A stretch of 33,704 bases of DNA, taken from NCBI GenBank assembly GCA_902772935.1, contig CACYCR010000125.1:1-33704 (forward strand), given 5' to 3'. Position 1 is the stretch's first letter, and every line of letters starts with the position of its first letter. Position numbers and translations under genes: made by a program. This DNA is from Oscillospiraceae bacterium. Its GTDB lineage: Bacteria; Bacillota; Clostridia; Oscillospirales; Acutalibacteraceae. The notes beneath the pieces are model-generated. The model saw only the letters and a program-made list of their open reading frames with translations. It made no database searches and was not told the origin of the DNA. This document shows, in pieces, positions 8,208 to 16,463 of the stretch.

Positions 8208-9643
8208 ACATCCAATGGATTCCGCGTCCGCAACATGTGACGCAGTACGGCGGCGTGATGACGCTTTGCGGCGACCCGGTGCTGCGGCAGGACGGTTCCC
8301 TGCCGCCGGAGGGGTACACCGTGACGCTGCGCGGCGGCACAGCGACGCTGACCTATGCCGATGACGGCGGAAAATATTACGCGCTGCAGACGCTTGCACG
8401 CCTGCGGCAGCCGGACGGCAGCTATCCCTGCCTTGCCGTCGAGGACGCGCCGCAGTACGCCTACCGCGCGTTCATGGTCGATTCCGCGCGGCATCTGCAA
8501 ACGGTCGGTGAACTCAAGGCGGTCATCGAAGCGGCGGCCGCCCTGCGGTTCAACTATTTTCACTGGCATCTGACGGACGATCAGGGCTGGCGCATCGAAA
8601 GCACGGTGTTTCCGCAGCTCAACGAGATCGGCTCGTTCCGCGCCGAGGACGGCTTCGGCAACAAGGACGGCAGGCGGTACGGCGGGTACTTCACGAAGGA
8701 TGAGATCCGCGACATTGTGGCGTTTTGTGCCGAACGGCAGATCACGGTCATCCCCGAGGTCGATATGCCCGGCCACACGGTCGCGCTGATGGCGGCGTTC
8801 CCGCAGCTCTCGTGTACGGGCAAGGTCACCGCTGTTTCGACAAAGATCGGCATTCACAAGGACATTCTCTGCGCCGGCAATGAGGAGACGTTTGAGACGG
8901 TCTTCCGGATTCTGGACGAGGTTTGCGACCTCTTCCCCGGCGAGCTGTTCCATATCGGCGGCGACGAAGCGCCGAAGCTGCGCTGGGCGGACTGCGAAAA
9001 ATGTAAGGCACGGCTGCGGGCAGAGGGGCTGTCCGGCTTTGAACAGCTGCAGGGGTACTTCACCAACCGCGTGGCCGCGTACCTCAAAACAAAGGGCAAA
9101 CGCGCCGTCACCTGGAACGAGAGCCTCAAAAGCGGCACGCTCGACAACGACGTTGTGGTGTGCAACTGGATGGACAAGGCGAACGACTGCGTGCGCCGCG
9201 CGAACAGCGGCGGCAAGGTCATTGAGGAGGATTTCTTCCATTACTATCTCGATTATCCCTACGGCATGACGCCGCTGAAAAAGACCTATACCTTTGACCC
9301 GATGCGCAAGGGCCTGACCGCGGAGGGCAGGAACAACATTATCGGCGTGGAGGCGCCGCTCTGGACGGAATTCGTCCGGGACTTCGACCGCTTTTGCTAC
9401 ATGATGTTCCCGCGGCTGATGGCGGTCGCGGAACGCGGCTGGACGGCGCCGGCGCTGCTGGATTACAAATCCTTTACCGAACGGGCAAAGGCGATGCTGC
9501 CGGCGCTTGAAGCCTGCGGCGTCACCGCGGCGCCTGCCGGCGACTGGGACCCGCGCGGCCCTGCCCGCCTGCGCAGTCTGCACGCCCACCGCAGAGCGGT
9601 CTTTCACGCGAACCGGACCGACCGGCGCACCGACGATGCATAA
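8204..9643 (+). CDS. Beta-N-acetylhexosaminidase, glycoside hydrolase family 20
   Basis: The protein has 479 residues. After an N-terminal GH20b-like domain (1 to about 85, ending ADDGGKYYALQTLARL) comes the catalytic barrel, opening YRAFMVDSARHLQTV, with NYFHWHLTDDQGWRIE and VIPEVDMPGHT. The catalytic Asp-Glu pair of family 20 is in HIGGDEAPK (Asp254-Glu255). WNESLK and VEAPLWTEFV are family substrate-pocket strands. It removes terminal beta-linked GlcNAc or GalNAc by substrate-assisted catalysis. No signal peptide is present, so it should act inside the cell on imported chitobiose-like, mucin-derived or wall-derived fragments. AGGAGG sits 8 nt before the start, inside the preceding gene. 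Confidence 0.92.
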   Translation: MNIQWIPRPQHVTQYGGVMTLCGDPVLRQDGSLPPEGYTVTLRGGTATLTYADDGGKYYALQTLARLRQPDGSYPCLAVEDAPQYAYRAFMVDSARHLQTVGELKAVIEAAAALRFNYFHWHLTDDQGWRIESTVFPQLNEIGSFRAEDGFGNKDGRRYGGYFTKDEIRDIVAFCAERQITVIPEVDMPGHTVALMAAFPQLSCTGKVTAVSTKIGIHKDILCAGNEETFETVFRILDEVCDLFPGELFHIGGDEAPKLRWADCEKCKARLRAEGLSGFEQLQGYFTNRVAAYLKTKGKRAVTWNESLKSGTLDNDVVVCNWMDKANDCVRRANSGGKVIEEDFFHYYLDYPYGMTPLKKTYTFDPMRKGLTAEGRNNIIGVEAPLWTEFVRDFDRFCYMMFPRLMAVAERGWTAPALLDYKSFTERAKAMLPALEACGVTAAPAGDWDPRGPARLRSLHAHRRAVFHANRTDRRTDDA

Positions 9644-9670
9644 CGCGGCGCAAAGGCATTCCCGCAATAA

Positions 9671-9703
9671 AAAATGAGCAAGGTTGTCCCTTGCTCATTT
9701 TTG
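9671..9703. terminator. Bidirectional terminator between converging genes
   Basis: AAAATGAGCAAGG pairs with CCTTGCTCATTTT around a short TTGTC loop, with A-rich and T-rich flanks. It serves the hexosaminidase on plus and the phosphoesterase on minus. Confidence 0.88.
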
Positions 9704-9715
9704 GTGTTTTGAACA

Positions 9716-10690
9716 TCAATCCGTGATCGGATACTGCAGCGAATAGGTGCGTTCGCACACGGTTCCATCGTCGTCAAACACCCAGGCGCTGCGCACGAAG
9801 TTGCGTCCGCGCACCACCAGGCTGTCTTCGTATAATTCCACGACGATGCCTTCGCCGGTCTTTTCGGTCATATCATGGGGTTCCACGTCGGACAGCCGCG
9901 AGAGCGACGGCGCATAAATCTGGGGAATGCCGTTCTGGAAGCGGAACGACTGGTCGCGCTGCAGCGGGGTGTGGTGATGACCGCACAGGAAGAACAGGTC
10001 GTGTTCACGATAGTAGTTCTGCAAAATCTGCAGCGGCCGCCAGGTCGTCTGATAATTCTGATCCTTGGACCAGTGCAGCGGGAAGTGCGCGATCACAAAG
10101 GCGGGTTTGCCGCTTTCGGCGGCCAGTGCAAGCGTATCCTCCAGCCAGTCGAGCTGCGCGTCGGAATAAACGCATTCCTGCGTTTGGTCGGTCTCCGAGC
10201 CGAGAATGATGAAATAATAGCCGTTGATGACCCGGTAGTAATAGGGGTGCTCCAGTTGGATGTCGAAGAAGGCGTCCGTGAACCGGTACCAGCGGTTCAG
10301 AATCTTTGCGGGGTCGCCGCTGCCGTTGCCGGCGTCATGGTTACCCAGCACGGGCAGAATTGTTTCACCGCGCATGAACAGCGCCGTCAGCCCGTGGAAA
10401 ATCGTGTTTTCCAGATACTGGCCGTTCATGACACTGTCGCCGAGGAAGAGGATCAGATCGTTGCCGCTTTTGCATTTTGTCACATTCTGCAATCCTTGCG
10501 TAAACGCGGGATAACGTTTCCAGTTGTTTGTTTCCACATGGACGTCGGACAGGATGGTGAAATGCAGCTTGCAGGCTTCGGGGTCCCGGATGTCGAAGGA
10601 TTCGCCGCCGACTTTGCCGAATACAAGGGCAATGACAACGGCAAAGACCAAAGCGAATGCGCGCAGGGGAAAGAATCGGATCTTGCTCAT
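9716..10690 (-). CDS. Membrane-anchored or secreted calcineurin-like metallophosphoesterase
   Basis: The protein has 324 residues. A basic N-terminus and hydrophobic stretch (FFPLRAFALVFAVVIALVF) form a signal peptide or anchor, placing the enzyme outside the membrane. The five metal-binding blocks of the calcineurin-like family are present in order: ILSDVH (Asp49, His51), LFLGDS, VLGNHDAG, VIAHFPLHW and LCGHHHTP. Substrates in this family range from nucleotides to phosphodiesters and lipids, and nothing here narrows the choice. The GDS block has Ser where Asp or Asn-type motifs are more common, while the aspartate itself is kept. CAGGAGG precedes the ATG. It is a single gene with its own promoter and terminator. 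Confidence 0.88.
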   Translation of the reverse strand: MSKIRFFPLRAFALVFAVVIALVFGKVGGESFDIRDPEACKLHFTILSDVHVETNNWKRYPAFTQGLQNVTKCKSGNDLILFLGDSVMNGQYLENTIFHGLTALFMRGETILPVLGNHDAGNGSGDPAKILNRWYRFTDAFFDIQLEHPYYYRVINGYYFIILGSETDQTQECVYSDAQLDWLEDTLALAAESGKPAFVIAHFPLHWSKDQNYQTTWRPLQILQNYYREHDLFFLCGHHHTPLQRDQSFRFQNGIPQIYAPSLSRLSDVEPHDMTEKTGEGIVVELYEDSLVVRGRNFVRSAWVFDDDGTVCERTYSLQYPITD

Positions 10691-10716
10691 GAGAAATCGC
10701 CTCCTGTTTTTCTTTT

Positions 10717-10745
10717 ATTATAGCATGCCGGACACATCGTTGCAA
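10717..10745 (-). promoter_or_regulatory. Sigma-A promoter of the metallophosphoesterase
   Basis: TTGCAA (10740-10745), 17-nt spacer, TATAAT (10717-10722), 27 nt before the start codon. Confidence 0.75.
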
Positions 10746-10871
10746 GCCTTTTTCGCAATGCTGCGTTCGGGTTTTTCCAACCGGCGGACGAATGTCGACT
10801 TTTTGGCGAACCTGCTGTATCGGCAGCTTGATTTTTGTACGCGAAACCGGGTGCTGTTCCCTGCGTGCCGC

Positions 10872-10900
10872 TTGACAAGCGGACAAAAAAATGATAAGAT
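10872..10900 (+). promoter_or_regulatory. Sigma-A promoter of the leucine-rich-repeat gene
   Basis: TTGACA (10872-10877), 17-nt spacer, TAAGAT (10895-10900), 36 nt before the ATG. Confidence 0.82.
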
Positions 10901-10935
10901 ACATTATGAAGAAATCTTGAATGGAGGTTTTTCGA

Positions 10936-12981
10936 ATGAAACATAAAAAATATGCATTGTTTCTGCTCACATTCGTTTTGCTGCTTGCGTTGACGGCAAC
11001 GGGTGCTTTTGCGGCAGTTCCGCAAAGAGGCACCTGCGGCGACGGCGTCAACTGGGCGCTGTCCGAAGCGGGCATCCTGACCATTTCCGGCAACGGTGCA
11101 ATCACAGCGCCGGAAAACTATACGAGCTTTGTCAATGAGATCGTCGGCGTCAAGATCGAAGAAGGCGTCACCGCCATCAGCGACAGAGGCTTCTACGGTC
11201 TGTCCAAGCTGCGCGCTGTTGTTGCGGACAAGGACGTTGTGTCCATCGGCAAGGAAGCGTTTGCCGGCTGCACCGCACTGGAAGCGATCGACCTCGGTGA
11301 AAACCTGACCACGATCGGCGAACGCGCGTTCTACGGCTGCAGCGGTCTATATTCCAAAATGGACCTGAGCAAGACCAAGGTCACCGAGATTCCGAAGGAA
11401 GCGTTCCGTGACTGCTCCGGTCTGTTCAACCTGACCCTTTCCGATTCGATAACCAGCATCGGCGAAGGCGCGTTCTACGGCTGCCGCAACCTGAAGAATC
11501 TGGTGATGCCGGCGTCGCTGACATCCATCGGCGTGAACGCGTTTGCGGGTACCGATAAACTCGGCACCGTTGACTTCAGCAAGGCGACCGGTATGACCGC
11601 AATCCCTGCATCTGCGTTTGTTGCCAGCGAAGGACTTGAAAAGGTCTGGCTGCATGAAAACATCACCGCCATCGGCGAAAAAGCGTTCAAGGGCTGCATC
11701 AATCTCAACGAGATCAACCTTGCGCCGGAAGAGCCGGGAGAAGGCACGGAAACAGAACCGGCAGAAGATACCGGTCTGCCGTCCGTTCCGGTCATCTCCG
11801 ATCTGAGCGGGATCACATCCATCGGCGCGTATGCGTTTGAGAACTGCCGCAGCCTGCCGGCTGTGCGGCTTTCGGACAGCATCACCCGGATTGAAGAAGG
11901 TACGTTCAAAAACTGCTTCATGCTCAGCGAGATCAATCTGCCCGCCGGCCTGACAAAGATCGGCGCGGATGCGTTCAACGGTACCGCAAAGCTTGTGAAG
12001 TTCATGACCACGGCGGAAATGAACCGTACGACGGAAGAACGCGCGCTTGCAGCCGCGATCCTCAGCGCGAAGGAAGACCTGAAGAAGGAAGCCAGAGGCG
12101 GCGGCCCGAAGACGAAGGCAGCGCTCGCAGCCGCGATCACGGCGGTTGAAGCAGCGACGGACGCCAAAACGCTTGAAACCGCGAAGACCAAAGGCATTGA
12201 GAGCATCAAAGCCGCAAAGAAAGAAGAACCCGCGGGTCTGCTGGATACCGTGACCGGTCTGCTGAACCCGGAGACCGTCATTCCCGATGTGATGGCCCTG
12301 CCAGCGAACTATAAAGCAATCGACGACTATGCCTTCCGCGGCATGGACGGTCTTGCCGGCTGCAACCTGCCCGCAGGTGTGACCTCGATCGGCAAATACG
12401 CTTTTGCGGAATGCGGCTCGCTGGATTACATCGGCCTGCCGGCGTCGCTGAATCATCTCGGCGAAGCGGCGTTCCTCGGCGACAGCATGCTTTCGACAAT
12501 CTCCTTTGCAGAAGGCATTGCGCTGCAGTCCATCGACGCGAACGCGTTCAACGGCTGCACGGCGCTGCTGTCGGTGACACTGCCGAACGGCCTGTCCACC
12601 ATCGGTAAGAGAGCGTTCTACGGCTGCACCGGTCTGTACGCGGTGTCGGTGCCCGCGTCGATCGCAACAATCGGCGAAGCGGCGTTTAACGGCTGCTCCA
12701 ATCTGCAGGTGGTTGTTTACAACGGTACGCAGGAAGGCTGGGAGAACGTGCTGCGCAATTCCGGCGGTTACAACCAGCCGCTGAATGACGCGACGAAAAA
12801 GTGCCTGCAGGAACCGAACGCAAACGATGATGGCGCAGACATCACCGGCTTTGCGAAGTTCTTCAAAAAGCTCATTAACACCATCAAGAGCAAGCTTGAC
12901 AGCATCAAGAAGGTTCTTCTGAACATCATCACCGGTAAGGGCGTCGGCGACTTCTTCTATCAGCGTCCGAAAGATTATTAA
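10936..12981 (+). CDS. Secreted BspA-like leucine-rich-repeat protein with helical insert and C-terminal amphipathic tail
   Basis: The protein has 681 residues; ATG 10936 follows GGAGG at 8 nt. A signal peptide covers about 1-24 (cut near GAFA-AVPQ). A module CGDGVNWALSEAGILTISGN precedes BspA/LRR_5-type repeats of about 23 residues with the pattern I.. AF.GC..L..v.lp....sIG. Repeats run about 50-350 and again about 460-600. Between them lies an Ala/Lys/Glu-rich helical stretch (about 356-440) resembling small three-helix wall-protein modules. The C-terminus has FFKKLINTIKSKLD followed by a second cationic helix, like the tails of two other secreted proteins in this window. By family analogy it is a surface adhesin or binding protein. 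No LPXTG or SLH domain is present. Confidence 0.88.
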   Translation: MKHKKYALFLLTFVLLLALTATGAFAAVPQRGTCGDGVNWALSEAGILTISGNGAITAPENYTSFVNEIVGVKIEEGVTAISDRGFYGLSKLRAVVADKDVVSIGKEAFAGCTALEAIDLGENLTTIGERAFYGCSGLYSKMDLSKTKVTEIPKEAFRDCSGLFNLTLSDSITSIGEGAFYGCRNLKNLVMPASLTSIGVNAFAGTDKLGTVDFSKATGMTAIPASAFVASEGLEKVWLHENITAIGEKAFKGCINLNEINLAPEEPGEGTETEPAEDTGLPSVPVISDLSGITSIGAYAFENCRSLPAVRLSDSITRIEEGTFKNCFMLSEINLPAGLTKIGADAFNGTAKLVKFMTTAEMNRTTEERALAAAILSAKEDLKKEARGGGPKTKAALAAAITAVEAATDAKTLETAKTKGIESIKAAKKEEPAGLLDTVTGLLNPETVIPDVMALPANYKAIDDYAFRGMDGLAGCNLPAGVTSIGKYAFAECGSLDYIGLPASLNHLGEAAFLGDSMLSTISFAEGIALQSIDANAFNGCTALLSVTLPNGLSTIGKRAFYGCTGLYAVSVPASIATIGEAAFNGCSNLQVVVYNGTQEGWENVLRNSGGYNQPLNDATKKCLQEPNANDDGADITGFAKFFKKLINTIKSKLDSIKKVLLNIITGKGVGDFFYQRPKDY

Positions 12982-12996
12982 TTGTCAGAAGAAACC

Positions 12997-13030
12997 GCAA
13001 TGCCGCAGATTCTGCGGCATTGCCGAATTT
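12997..13030 (+). terminator. Hairpin after the leucine-rich-repeat gene
   Basis: GCAATGCCGCAG pairs with CTGCGGCATTGC in a 12-bp stem with a 3-nt loop. The following CGAATTT is a poor T tract, so termination may be partial and the next gene could be read through. Confidence 0.6.
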
Positions 13031-13049
13031 GTATACGCGGAGGGATTCC

Positions 13050-13586
13050 ATGATCGACCAAGTCGAAAAGAAACTGCAGGAACTGAAACAGCAGCAGCGC
13101 GAAGAGTATTATCGCCGGAAGGCGGCAGACCTGACCCAGTGGGGTCTTGTCTCGCAGAAAAAGGGCAAGAAGAATGCCGCGCCGATCGTTGTAACGGATG
13201 AAGAATATGACGCGCTGATTGATGCGTCGAATGGCGTTGGAATGCCGACGCGCAACGGCTATGCCAAGGCATTGAACATTGCCGCGGTGGCCATGCTGAC
13301 GCTGGGTATCATTGTCGGCTTTGTTGTGGCAAGCTTTGCGGACAGTCTGGAATATGTCTGGTTCATTGCAAGCGTCCTGGTCGGTGCGATCTTTTCTGTG
13401 ATTCTCTTCGGCCTTTCCGAAGCGGTGCGGCTGCTGCAGCAGCTTGTGGATATGGAGCGTGCGGATCGCGCGAAGAAATCGAGCGAGATCCTCAAGGAGT
13501 TCCCGGACGAACAGCCGGATGTGACGGCACGGTTCACCGAAACGGAATTTGCGGAAGCGCCCCAGCATCCGTATAACAATCCTTAA
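13050..13586 (+). CDS. Two-helix membrane protein of unknown function
   Basis: The protein has 178 residues. ATG 13050 has GGAGGG 6 nt upstream; an earlier in-frame start would lie inside the preceding hairpin. Residues 1-35 are a charged, probably coiled-coil helix (MIDQVEKKLQELKQQQREE). Two membrane segments follow at about 73-95 (ALNIAAVAMLTLGIIVGFVV) and 101-121 (VWFIASVLVGAIFSVILFGL), then an amphipathic helix EAVRLLQQLVDMERADRAKK and an acidic, probably disordered tail. Both ends should be cytoplasmic. I do not recognise the family. It lies between two hairpins, so it is probably weakly linked to the LRR gene by read-through. Confidence 0.75.
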   Translation: MIDQVEKKLQELKQQQREEYYRRKAADLTQWGLVSQKKGKKNAAPIVVTDEEYDALIDASNGVGMPTRNGYAKALNIAAVAMLTLGIIVGFVVASFADSLEYVWFIASVLVGAIFSVILFGLSEAVRLLQQLVDMERADRAKKSSEILKEFPDEQPDVTARFTETEFAEAPQHPYNNP

Positions 13587-13593
13587 ACATGCA

Positions 13594-13624
13594 AGCGCCG
13601 GGGGATGGCCCCGGCGCTTTTTTT
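13594..13624 (+). terminator. Strong Rho-independent terminator
   Basis: AGCGCCGGGG pairs with CCCCGGCGCT around GATGG and is followed by seven T. It lies just upstream of the uracil-DNA glycosylase ribosome binding site, so that gene must have a promoter overlapping here or receive read-through; no clear promoter was found. Confidence 0.88.
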
Positions 13625-13642
13625 CTGAAGGGAGACGGCAAA

Positions 13643-14200
13643 ATGGAACACGATCTTGCCGCGTTGGAGCGTGCGTGCGGACAATGTGAGCAATGTCCGC
13701 TTTGTACGGGACGGACGAATCTTGTGTTTGGTACGGGCGTACCGGACGCAAAAATCATGTTTGTCGGCGAGGGCCCGGGCATGCAGGAAGATTTGCAGGG
13801 CAAGCCGTTCGTCGGCAAGAGCGGGCAATTATTGGATCAATATTTGTCACTGATTGATCTTGACCGGGAGAAGAACATTTACATTGCGAATATGGTGAAA
13901 TGTCGGCCGCCGCAGAACCGGGACCCGAAGCCGGAGGAGACGGAAGCGTGTTTGCCGTGGCTGCGCAGTCAGGTGAAGCTGATCCGGCCGCAGTTGATTG
14001 TGTGTCTGGGCCGCATTGCGGCGCAGCGGCTGATTTCGCCGGATTTTCGGGTGACGAAGCAGCACGGGGAAATGATTGCGAAAGGGCAGATGACGTTTAT
14101 GGGGACGTTTCACCCGGCGGCGCTGCTGCGCAACCCGGCGCAGAAAGCGGATGCCCTGGCGGACTTTCAAAAGATCCGCGCATGGATGCGCGAACACTAA
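13643..14200 (+). CDS. Uracil-DNA glycosylase, [4Fe-4S] family-4 type
   Basis: The enzyme removes uracil from DNA to start base-excision repair. The product has 185 residues from ATG 13643, preceded by AAGGGAG. Family blocks are present: MFVGEGPGMQEDLQGKPFVG (uracil-binding and water-activating region), NMVKCRPPQNRDP, IVCLGRIAAQ and the C-terminal TFHPAALLRNP, equivalent to the DNA-intercalation loop. The cluster cysteines appear in the N-terminal CGQCEQCPLC, in VKCRPP and in EACLPWL. The N-terminal group holds four cysteines (12, 15, 18, 21), more than the two needed, so which pair binds iron is uncertain. A dispersed repeat begins directly after the stop. Confidence 0.92.
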   Translation: MEHDLAALERACGQCEQCPLCTGRTNLVFGTGVPDAKIMFVGEGPGMQEDLQGKPFVGKSGQLLDQYLSLIDLDREKNIYIANMVKCRPPQNRDPKPEETEACLPWLRSQVKLIRPQLIVCLGRIAAQRLISPDFRVTKQHGEMIAKGQMTFMGTFHPAALLRNPAQKADALADFQKIRAWMREH

Positions 14201-14462
14201 CTTTTCTTTTGGAAAGGAAAAGTTAGCAAAAGAAAACCGGTGTACCGTTTCAGGGACGAACAGCGCAACTCGCTACAGGTTCTTTTTGGATACTTTTTCT
14301 TGCCAGGAAAAAGTATCGCCTGCGCGGCGAGCGCAAATGAAATTCGGAATTCGGAATTGATGTCGCGACGAAGGTCTGCGGCATCTTTTTTGTTTGCGCC
14401 GCGAAAGGAAGAGGGCGGCAGCGGTAACCGCCGTAAATTGTATGCGCAAGCGCGCCGCTGAA
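14201..14462 (+). repeat. Composite dispersed repeat, full-length copy
   Basis: In order: the palindrome ACTTTTCTTTTGGAAAGGAAAAGT, the segment CCGTTTCAGGGACGAACAGC, GTTCTTTTTGG, the palindrome TACTTTTTCTTGCCAGGAAA with its arm, the core GCCTGCGCGGCGAGCGCAA (14318-14336), CGGAATTCGGAATT, TTTGCGCCGCGAAAGGAAG (14393-14411), and GTAAATTGTATGCGC (14433-14447). It runs from the uracil-DNA glycosylase stop almost to the stop of the converging SH3 gene. Confidence 0.85.
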
Positions 14463-14468
14463 ACGGTG

Positions 14469-15566
14469 TTATGGATTGCTGAAGATGTCCGGATCGTCAA
14501 AGGCGTCCAGATCCGCAAACGGATCCGGTATGTCCGTATCCGGCGCTGCTTCACCGCCGTACGGATCGGGGGCGTCAAAACCCTCGTACCCGGTAAACGC
14601 GTCAGACGTCTCCGCACCTGCATCGTCGTAAACCGGCGGCGTATCATACGGCGGCAGATCCGTGCCGTTCATGTCGTCGTATCCATTGTTCGGATCATAG
14701 TTGCCCATGTTCGGGTCGGTCGGGTCGGTCGGCGTCTCCTTTTTGCGCTTCACGATCAGAAGAACCACCACCGCCGTCAGCGCCAAAATCACCGCGCAAA
14801 GGCAGCAGACCACGATCACGGTCTTCGTGTCGCTGAAAAAGCCGATCGGCTGATCCCGGTTTTTATCGCTTTCCGTCGGGAGGGTGTCGGTCGTGGGTAC
14901 CGTTGCAATCGCGGCCGTCGTGTCGGCGACGGTGCTTTCACTCGTTGGCTGTGTGGTGGTCTCGGTTGTGGTTTCCGTCGTCGGAACAACCTTCTCTGTG
15001 TAGTCAATCGCGCACCAGCCGGACGTGCCCTTATAGGACGTGTAGCCCCAGGTGTAGCCGCCGTACGCATAGGTGTACTGATAAGTCAGCTGCGTGTTCT
15101 TCGGAATGGTGCGGTACGATTTATACGTCCGCGCCGGACCCTGCCGCAGAATCACACCGACGTCCGGGGTAACCACAGCGGTCACTTCGTCATCCAGCAT
15201 TTTTCCGGTTTCCTTCTGCACGACTTTGTTTTCGCTGAGAAAGCTCCTGTCGAGATCGCTGCTCGGCAGGTATACAAACGAATCAATTTTCGCCGCTTCT
15301 TTTTGGCTGTCCTCCAGAATCAGCCGATACGCGCCGTCCGACTCAATGTATTCAAACACCATGAAGCGGATGCCCGGCTCAATATGGCCGCGGTAAGTCC
15401 TCGGTTCGCCCATGATGTCGCTTTCCGTATAGGAATAGTCGTAGCCGCGCGGACCGCAGACAACGTACCAGTCGTCAAATTCCGGCTCGCCGAGGTCGGC
15501 GAAGGCTGTGACGGACAGACCGAGCAGTAAAACCAGCGTGAGAAGAATCGCTGTGCATTTTTTCAT
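14469..15566 (-). CDS. SH3-domain membrane protein with acidic cytoplasmic tail (paralogue A)
   Basis: The protein has 365 residues. A signal peptide covers 1-23 (MKKCTAILLTLVLLLGLSVT, cut after AFA). An N-terminal region of about 100 residues (DWYVVCGPRGYDYSY...) is shared with the next gene. A bacterial SH3-like domain (about 130-190) carries VGVILRQGPARTYKSYRTIP and GWCAIDY. A Thr/Ser/Pro-rich stalk (about 195-235) leads to one membrane segment near 249-272 (VVCCLCAVILALTAVVVLLI) followed by KRKKE. The final 90 residues are very rich in Asp, Pro, Tyr and Gly (YDPNNGYDDMNG, DPFADLDAFDDPD). By the positive-inside rule the SH3 domain is outside and the tail inside. AAAGGAGG precedes the ATG, 31 nt after the paralogue's stop. 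Confidence 0.82.
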   Translation of the reverse strand: MKKCTAILLTLVLLLGLSVTAFADLGEPEFDDWYVVCGPRGYDYSYTESDIMGEPRTYRGHIEPGIRFMVFEYIESDGAYRLILEDSQKEAAKIDSFVYLPSSDLDRSFLSENKVVQKETGKMLDDEVTAVVTPDVGVILRQGPARTYKSYRTIPKNTQLTYQYTYAYGGYTWGYTSYKGTSGWCAIDYTEKVVPTTETTTETTTQPTSESTVADTTAAIATVPTTDTLPTESDKNRDQPIGFFSDTKTVIVVCCLCAVILALTAVVVLLIVKRKKETPTDPTDPNMGNYDPNNGYDDMNGTDLPPYDTPPVYDDAGAETSDAFTGYEGFDAPDPYGGEAAPDTDIPDPFADLDAFDDPDIFSNP

Positions 15567-15597
15567 GGGAAGACCTCCTTTTGCCTCTTCGGGTACG

Positions 15598-16452
15598 TTA
15601 CCCGTTCTTTTTCCGTTTCACAATCAGTAAAATCACCGTCGCCGAAAGCGCCAGCGCCACCGCGCAAAGGCAGCAGACCACGACCACCGTCTTTGTGTTG
15701 CTGAAAAAGCCGTCCGCCGCGTCTGCGGGTTCGTCAGGCTCCGCCGGGGCGGTGCTCGTTTTGGGTGCCGCCGTAGTAGTGGTTGTTATCATGAACGTCG
15801 TGCTGTTTACAGTTGTTTCGGTCGTTGTCGGCGCTGTTGTCGTTGTGGCTTCAGTCGTTGTCGGGGCTGTTGTTGTGACCGGTGCCGTGTAATCAATGCA
15901 GACCCAGCCGTTTGTGCCTTTGTAGGTCGTGTACGCCCAGTTGCGGCCGCCGTAGGCGAGGGTGTACTGATAGGTCAGCTTTGTTCCCTTCGGCACCGTG
16001 CGGAAGGACGGATAGGTCGTTGCCGGACCCTGCCGCAAAATGACGCCGACGTCCGGGGTGACCGTACAATCGACCGGTCTGGACAGCTTTGTGCCGTTTT
16101 CGGCGCGCACTGCCTTTTTTTCACCGACGAAATACTTGTTCAGCTGCGCTTCGGTGACATAAACAAAGCCGCTCCCCTTGGTTTCGTGATGGTCGTCATC
16201 GACCACAAGCAGATACGTCTTTTCGGTGCTGTCGTAGCTGTGGACGCGGAGCTTTGTACCGGGTTCAAGGAAATCGTGCAGATCGGTGTTCTCGTCGATC
16301 CCGTAATACGGTTGGTCGACAAAGGCATAGCCGGCGGTGCCGCAGCGGACGTACCAGTCTTCGAAATCGCCTTCGTCGAGATCGGCGAACGCGGCGAACT
16401 GCAGCGCGAACAGCAGCATCAGTATGAGTGCAAGCGCGGTACATTTTTTCAT
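15598..16452 (-). CDS. SH3-domain membrane protein without tail (paralogue B)
   Basis: The protein has 284 residues. ATG 16452 has GGAGAG 6 nt upstream, and the start matches the paralogue (MKKCTA). It shares signal peptide, N-terminal domain (DWYVRCGTAGYAFVDQPYYG), SH3-like domain (VGVILRQGPATTYPSFRTVP, GWVCIDY), a Thr-rich stalk of repeated TTTEATTTTAPTTTETT type, and a near-identical membrane segment (VVCCLCAVALALSATVILLI). It ends at KRKKNG, so it lacks the acidic tail of its neighbour. The pair arose by tandem duplication. Extracellular SH3-like domains often bind peptidoglycan; that is a family inference. It is fourth in a five-gene minus-strand set. Confidence 0.8.
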   Translation of the reverse strand: MKKCTALALILMLLFALQFAAFADLDEGDFEDWYVRCGTAGYAFVDQPYYGIDENTDLHDFLEPGTKLRVHSYDSTEKTYLLVVDDDHHETKGSGFVYVTEAQLNKYFVGEKKAVRAENGTKLSRPVDCTVTPDVGVILRQGPATTYPSFRTVPKGTKLTYQYTLAYGGRNWAYTTYKGTNGWVCIDYTAPVTTTAPTTTEATTTTAPTTTETTVNSTTFMITTTTTAAPKTSTAPAEPDEPADAADGFFSNTKTVVVVCCLCAVALALSATVILLIVKRKKNG

Positions 16453-16463
16453 GGCAATCTCTC

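Noticed and set aside
7865-9667. Minus-strand open frame of 600 codons opposite the flavodoxin and GH20 genes
   Set aside because: It spans two unrelated genes on the other strand and shows no recognisable domain.
13020-13050. Earlier start for the two-helix membrane protein
   Set aside because: It lies in the preceding hairpin and has no ribosome binding site, while ATG 13050 has GGAGGG.
14393-14462. Possible CRISPR-like or tRNA-like structure in the GC-rich repeat module
   Set aside because: No regular spacer pattern and no cloverleaf could be drawn; it matches the dispersed repeat modules at 4635 and 6430.
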